In this document: positions 5,888 through 6,978 of the stretch, one piece after another | Layout of the letters: every line of letters starts with the position of its first letter | Position numbering within the stretch: position 1 is the first letter of the stretch | Assembly (NCBI GenBank): GCA_021783895.1 | Contig: JAJXTJ010000063.1 | Coordinates: 1-6,978 of the forward strand | Source of the DNA: Pseudomonadota bacterium | GTDB taxonomy: Bacteria; Pseudomonadota; Gammaproteobacteria; Burkholderiales; Sulfuricellaceae | Reading direction: 5' to 3' | DNA length: 6,978 bases | The notes under the pieces: generated by a model | The model's input: the letters and a program-made list of their open reading frames with translations, nothing else | Database searches by the model: none | What the model was told of the DNA's origin: nothing | Made by a program: the position numbers and the translations under genes

Positions 5888-6262
5888 CTATTCTTCTCGT
5901 TGATGCGCTTTATCTGCGGCAACCGCCTCGTCGATCAGTTGGGACAAGCGTACCCCATGCTCGACGGAAGTATCGTAGACGAAATGCAACTGGGGCATGA
6001 TCCGCAATTTCATGCGATGCGCCAGCTGCGAACGCAGGAAACCGGCGGCATGCTCGAGGCCTGCCTGCGCCTTGGGTGCCTGCTCAGCCGACTTCATCGT
6101 GGTGAAATACACCTTGGCATGAGAATAATCCTGGGTCACCTCAACACCCGTTAAGGTCACCATACCGACACGCGGATCCTTTACTTCCATCTGGATCAGT
6201 TCCGCCAGTTCGCGCTGGATTTGCTCGGCAACCCGGCCAGTTCGCAAAAAGGCTTTACCCAT
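5888..6262 (-). CDS. rbfA: 30S ribosome-binding factor RbfA
   Basis: RbfA binds immature 30S subunits and helps mature the 5' end region of 16S rRNA, with importance during cold growth. The 124-residue product fits the family (E. coli 133) and is a single KH-like fold. Recognisable segments are RTGRVAEQIQRELAELIQMEVKDPRVG (7-33), the VTLTGVEVTQDYSHAKVYFT strand region (35-54), and LRSQLAHRMKLRIMPQLHFVYDTSVEHG (76-103), followed by a charged tail ending HQREE. The ATG at 6262 is the natural start; the ribosome binding site (GGGA about 8 nt upstream) is weak, compatible with coupling to infB, which ends 35 nt upstream. The TAG stop overlaps the right flanking direct repeat of the palindromic element by one base. 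Before that insertion the stop would have been 4 nt from the truB start. Confidence 0.97.
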   Translation of the reverse strand: MGKAFLRTGRVAEQIQRELAELIQMEVKDPRVGMVTLTGVEVTQDYSHAKVYFTTMKSAEQAPKAQAGLEHAAGFLRSQLAHRMKLRIMPQLHFVYDTSVEHGVRLSQLIDEAVAADKAHQREE

Positions 6263-6297
6263 GATGGCATTCCCAGTCTATCGGCATGAACAGAGGG

Positions 6298-6978
6298 CTA
6301 AAGGCTGCGCGCAACTTCAACCATCTCAAAAACCTCGAGGTGATCGCCGACTTCGAGATCGTTAAAGCCCTTCAGCGACAGTCCGCATTCGAAGCCGGAC
6401 TTCACTTCCTTCGCGTCGTCCTTGAAACGTTTAAGGGAATCCAGTTCGCCGGTATGAATCACCACGTTATCACGCAACACACGCACCATGGCGCCACGCT
6501 TTATGGCGCCGTCGAGCACATAGCAACCCGCAACCGTACCCACTTTTGAAATCCGGTACACTTCGCGCACTTCCACCAGGCCAAGCACACTTTCCTTGCG
6601 CTCCGGCGCCAGCATGCCCGACAGCGCAGCTTTGACCTCATCCACCGCATCGTAAATAATGGTGTAGTAGCGCACATCCACTCCGGAGGACTGGACCAGC
6701 TTGCGCGCGGTCGCATCAGCGCGCGAGTTGAAACCGATTACCACGGCTTTCGACGCCAGAGCCAAGTTGATGTCGGACTCGGTAATCGCTCCCACTCCGC
6801 TATGGATGATGTTAACTTTAACCTCGTCGGTGGAAAGTTTCTGCAGTGCATGAGCCAGCGCTTCGTAGGACCCCTGAACATCGGTCTTGATGATGAGCGG
6901 CAGAACTCTGACCTCGCCCTCCCCCATCTGCTCGAACATGTTCTCCAGTTTCGCCGCCTGCTGCTTGGCCAGCTTCAC
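6298..6978 (-). CDS. infB: Translation initiation factor IF2, C-terminal part (5' end outside window)
   Basis: IF2 is the GTPase that brings formylmethionyl-tRNA to the 30S subunit and promotes subunit joining. Only the last 226 codons are present; the reading frame is open to the window edge, so the G domain is outside. What remains is the IF2-specific middle domain (about 24-120: [17 protein letters not shown], then [17 protein letters not shown] and IGFNSRAD) and the C-terminal beta barrel (about 130-226) that holds the initiator tRNA. In that barrel Cys152, Lys183-Arg184-Phe185-Lys186 and Glu197-Cys198-Gly199 line up at one constant offset with the fMet-tRNA-binding residues described for Bacillus stearothermophilus IF2 (Cys668, 699-702 and 713-715). 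The gene ends with TAG 35 nt before rbfA, the standard operon order. Confidence 0.98.
   Translation of the reverse strand: MKLAKQQAAKLENMFEQMGEGEVRVLPLIIKTDVQGSYEALAHALQKLSTDEVKVNIIHSGVGAITESDINLALASKAVVIGFNSRADATARKLVQSSGVDVRYYTIIYDAVDEVKAALSGMLAPERKESVLGLVEVREVYRISKVGTVAGCYVLDGAIKRGAMVRVLRDNVVIHTGELDSLKRFKDDAKEVKSGFECGLSLKGFNDLEVGDHLEVFEMVEVARSL

Noticed and set aside
5883..5903. ATG on the plus strand just after the right end of the palindrome, preceded by AGAGG
   Set aside because: It reaches a TGA after six codons; the ribosome-binding-site resemblance is a consequence of the inverted terminal repeats.
5615..6154. 179-codon plus-strand open frame running across truB, the palindrome and rbfA
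   Set aside because: It is antisense to two well-conserved genes and passes through the inserted repeat; the product resembles nothing I know.

Overview
The window is chromosomal housekeeping DNA, most likely from a betaproteobacterium. The lineage is inferred from the E. coli-like DksA, the gene order infB-rbfA-truB-rpsO-pnp and the CbbY-type phosphatase; no 16S or other marker is present to confirm it.

Right two thirds (about 2140-6978, minus strand): the 3' half of the classical nusA-infB operon. It holds the C-terminal part of translation initiation factor IF2 (infB, cut by the window edge), then ribosome-binding factor RbfA, tRNA pseudouridine-55 synthase TruB, ribosomal protein S15 (rpsO) and polynucleotide phosphorylase (pnp). 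The set ends in a strong GAAA-tetraloop hairpin terminator. These genes join translation initiation, small-subunit maturation, tRNA modification and RNA turnover. A sigma70-like promoter can be proposed in front of rpsO, and possible stem-loops lie in the rpsO-pnp spacer.

Middle (about 1140-2140, plus strand): dksA, the ppGpp cofactor of RNA polymerase, followed after 26 nt by a 152-codon gene of unknown function. This pair converges on pnp and shares the terminator region with it.

Left (1-1140, minus strand): a CbbY-type HAD phosphatase, then a 190-nt spacer with a proposed promoter, then the first 63 codons of what looks like a peptidase-C39-like-domain ABC transporter of a type I secretion system, cut by the window edge.

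The most notable non-genic feature is a 141-bp imperfect palindrome at 5742-5882, inserted between rbfA and truB. It has matching ends, a symmetric centre and flanking ATGGGC direct repeats. Removing it rebuilds a tight rbfA-truB junction with 4 nt between stop and start. The end next to truB carries the Shine-Dalgarno sequence now used by the TTG-initiated truB. It looks like a non-autonomous MITE-type element. I see no CRISPR array, tRNA, rRNA, defence cassette or other new multi-gene system.
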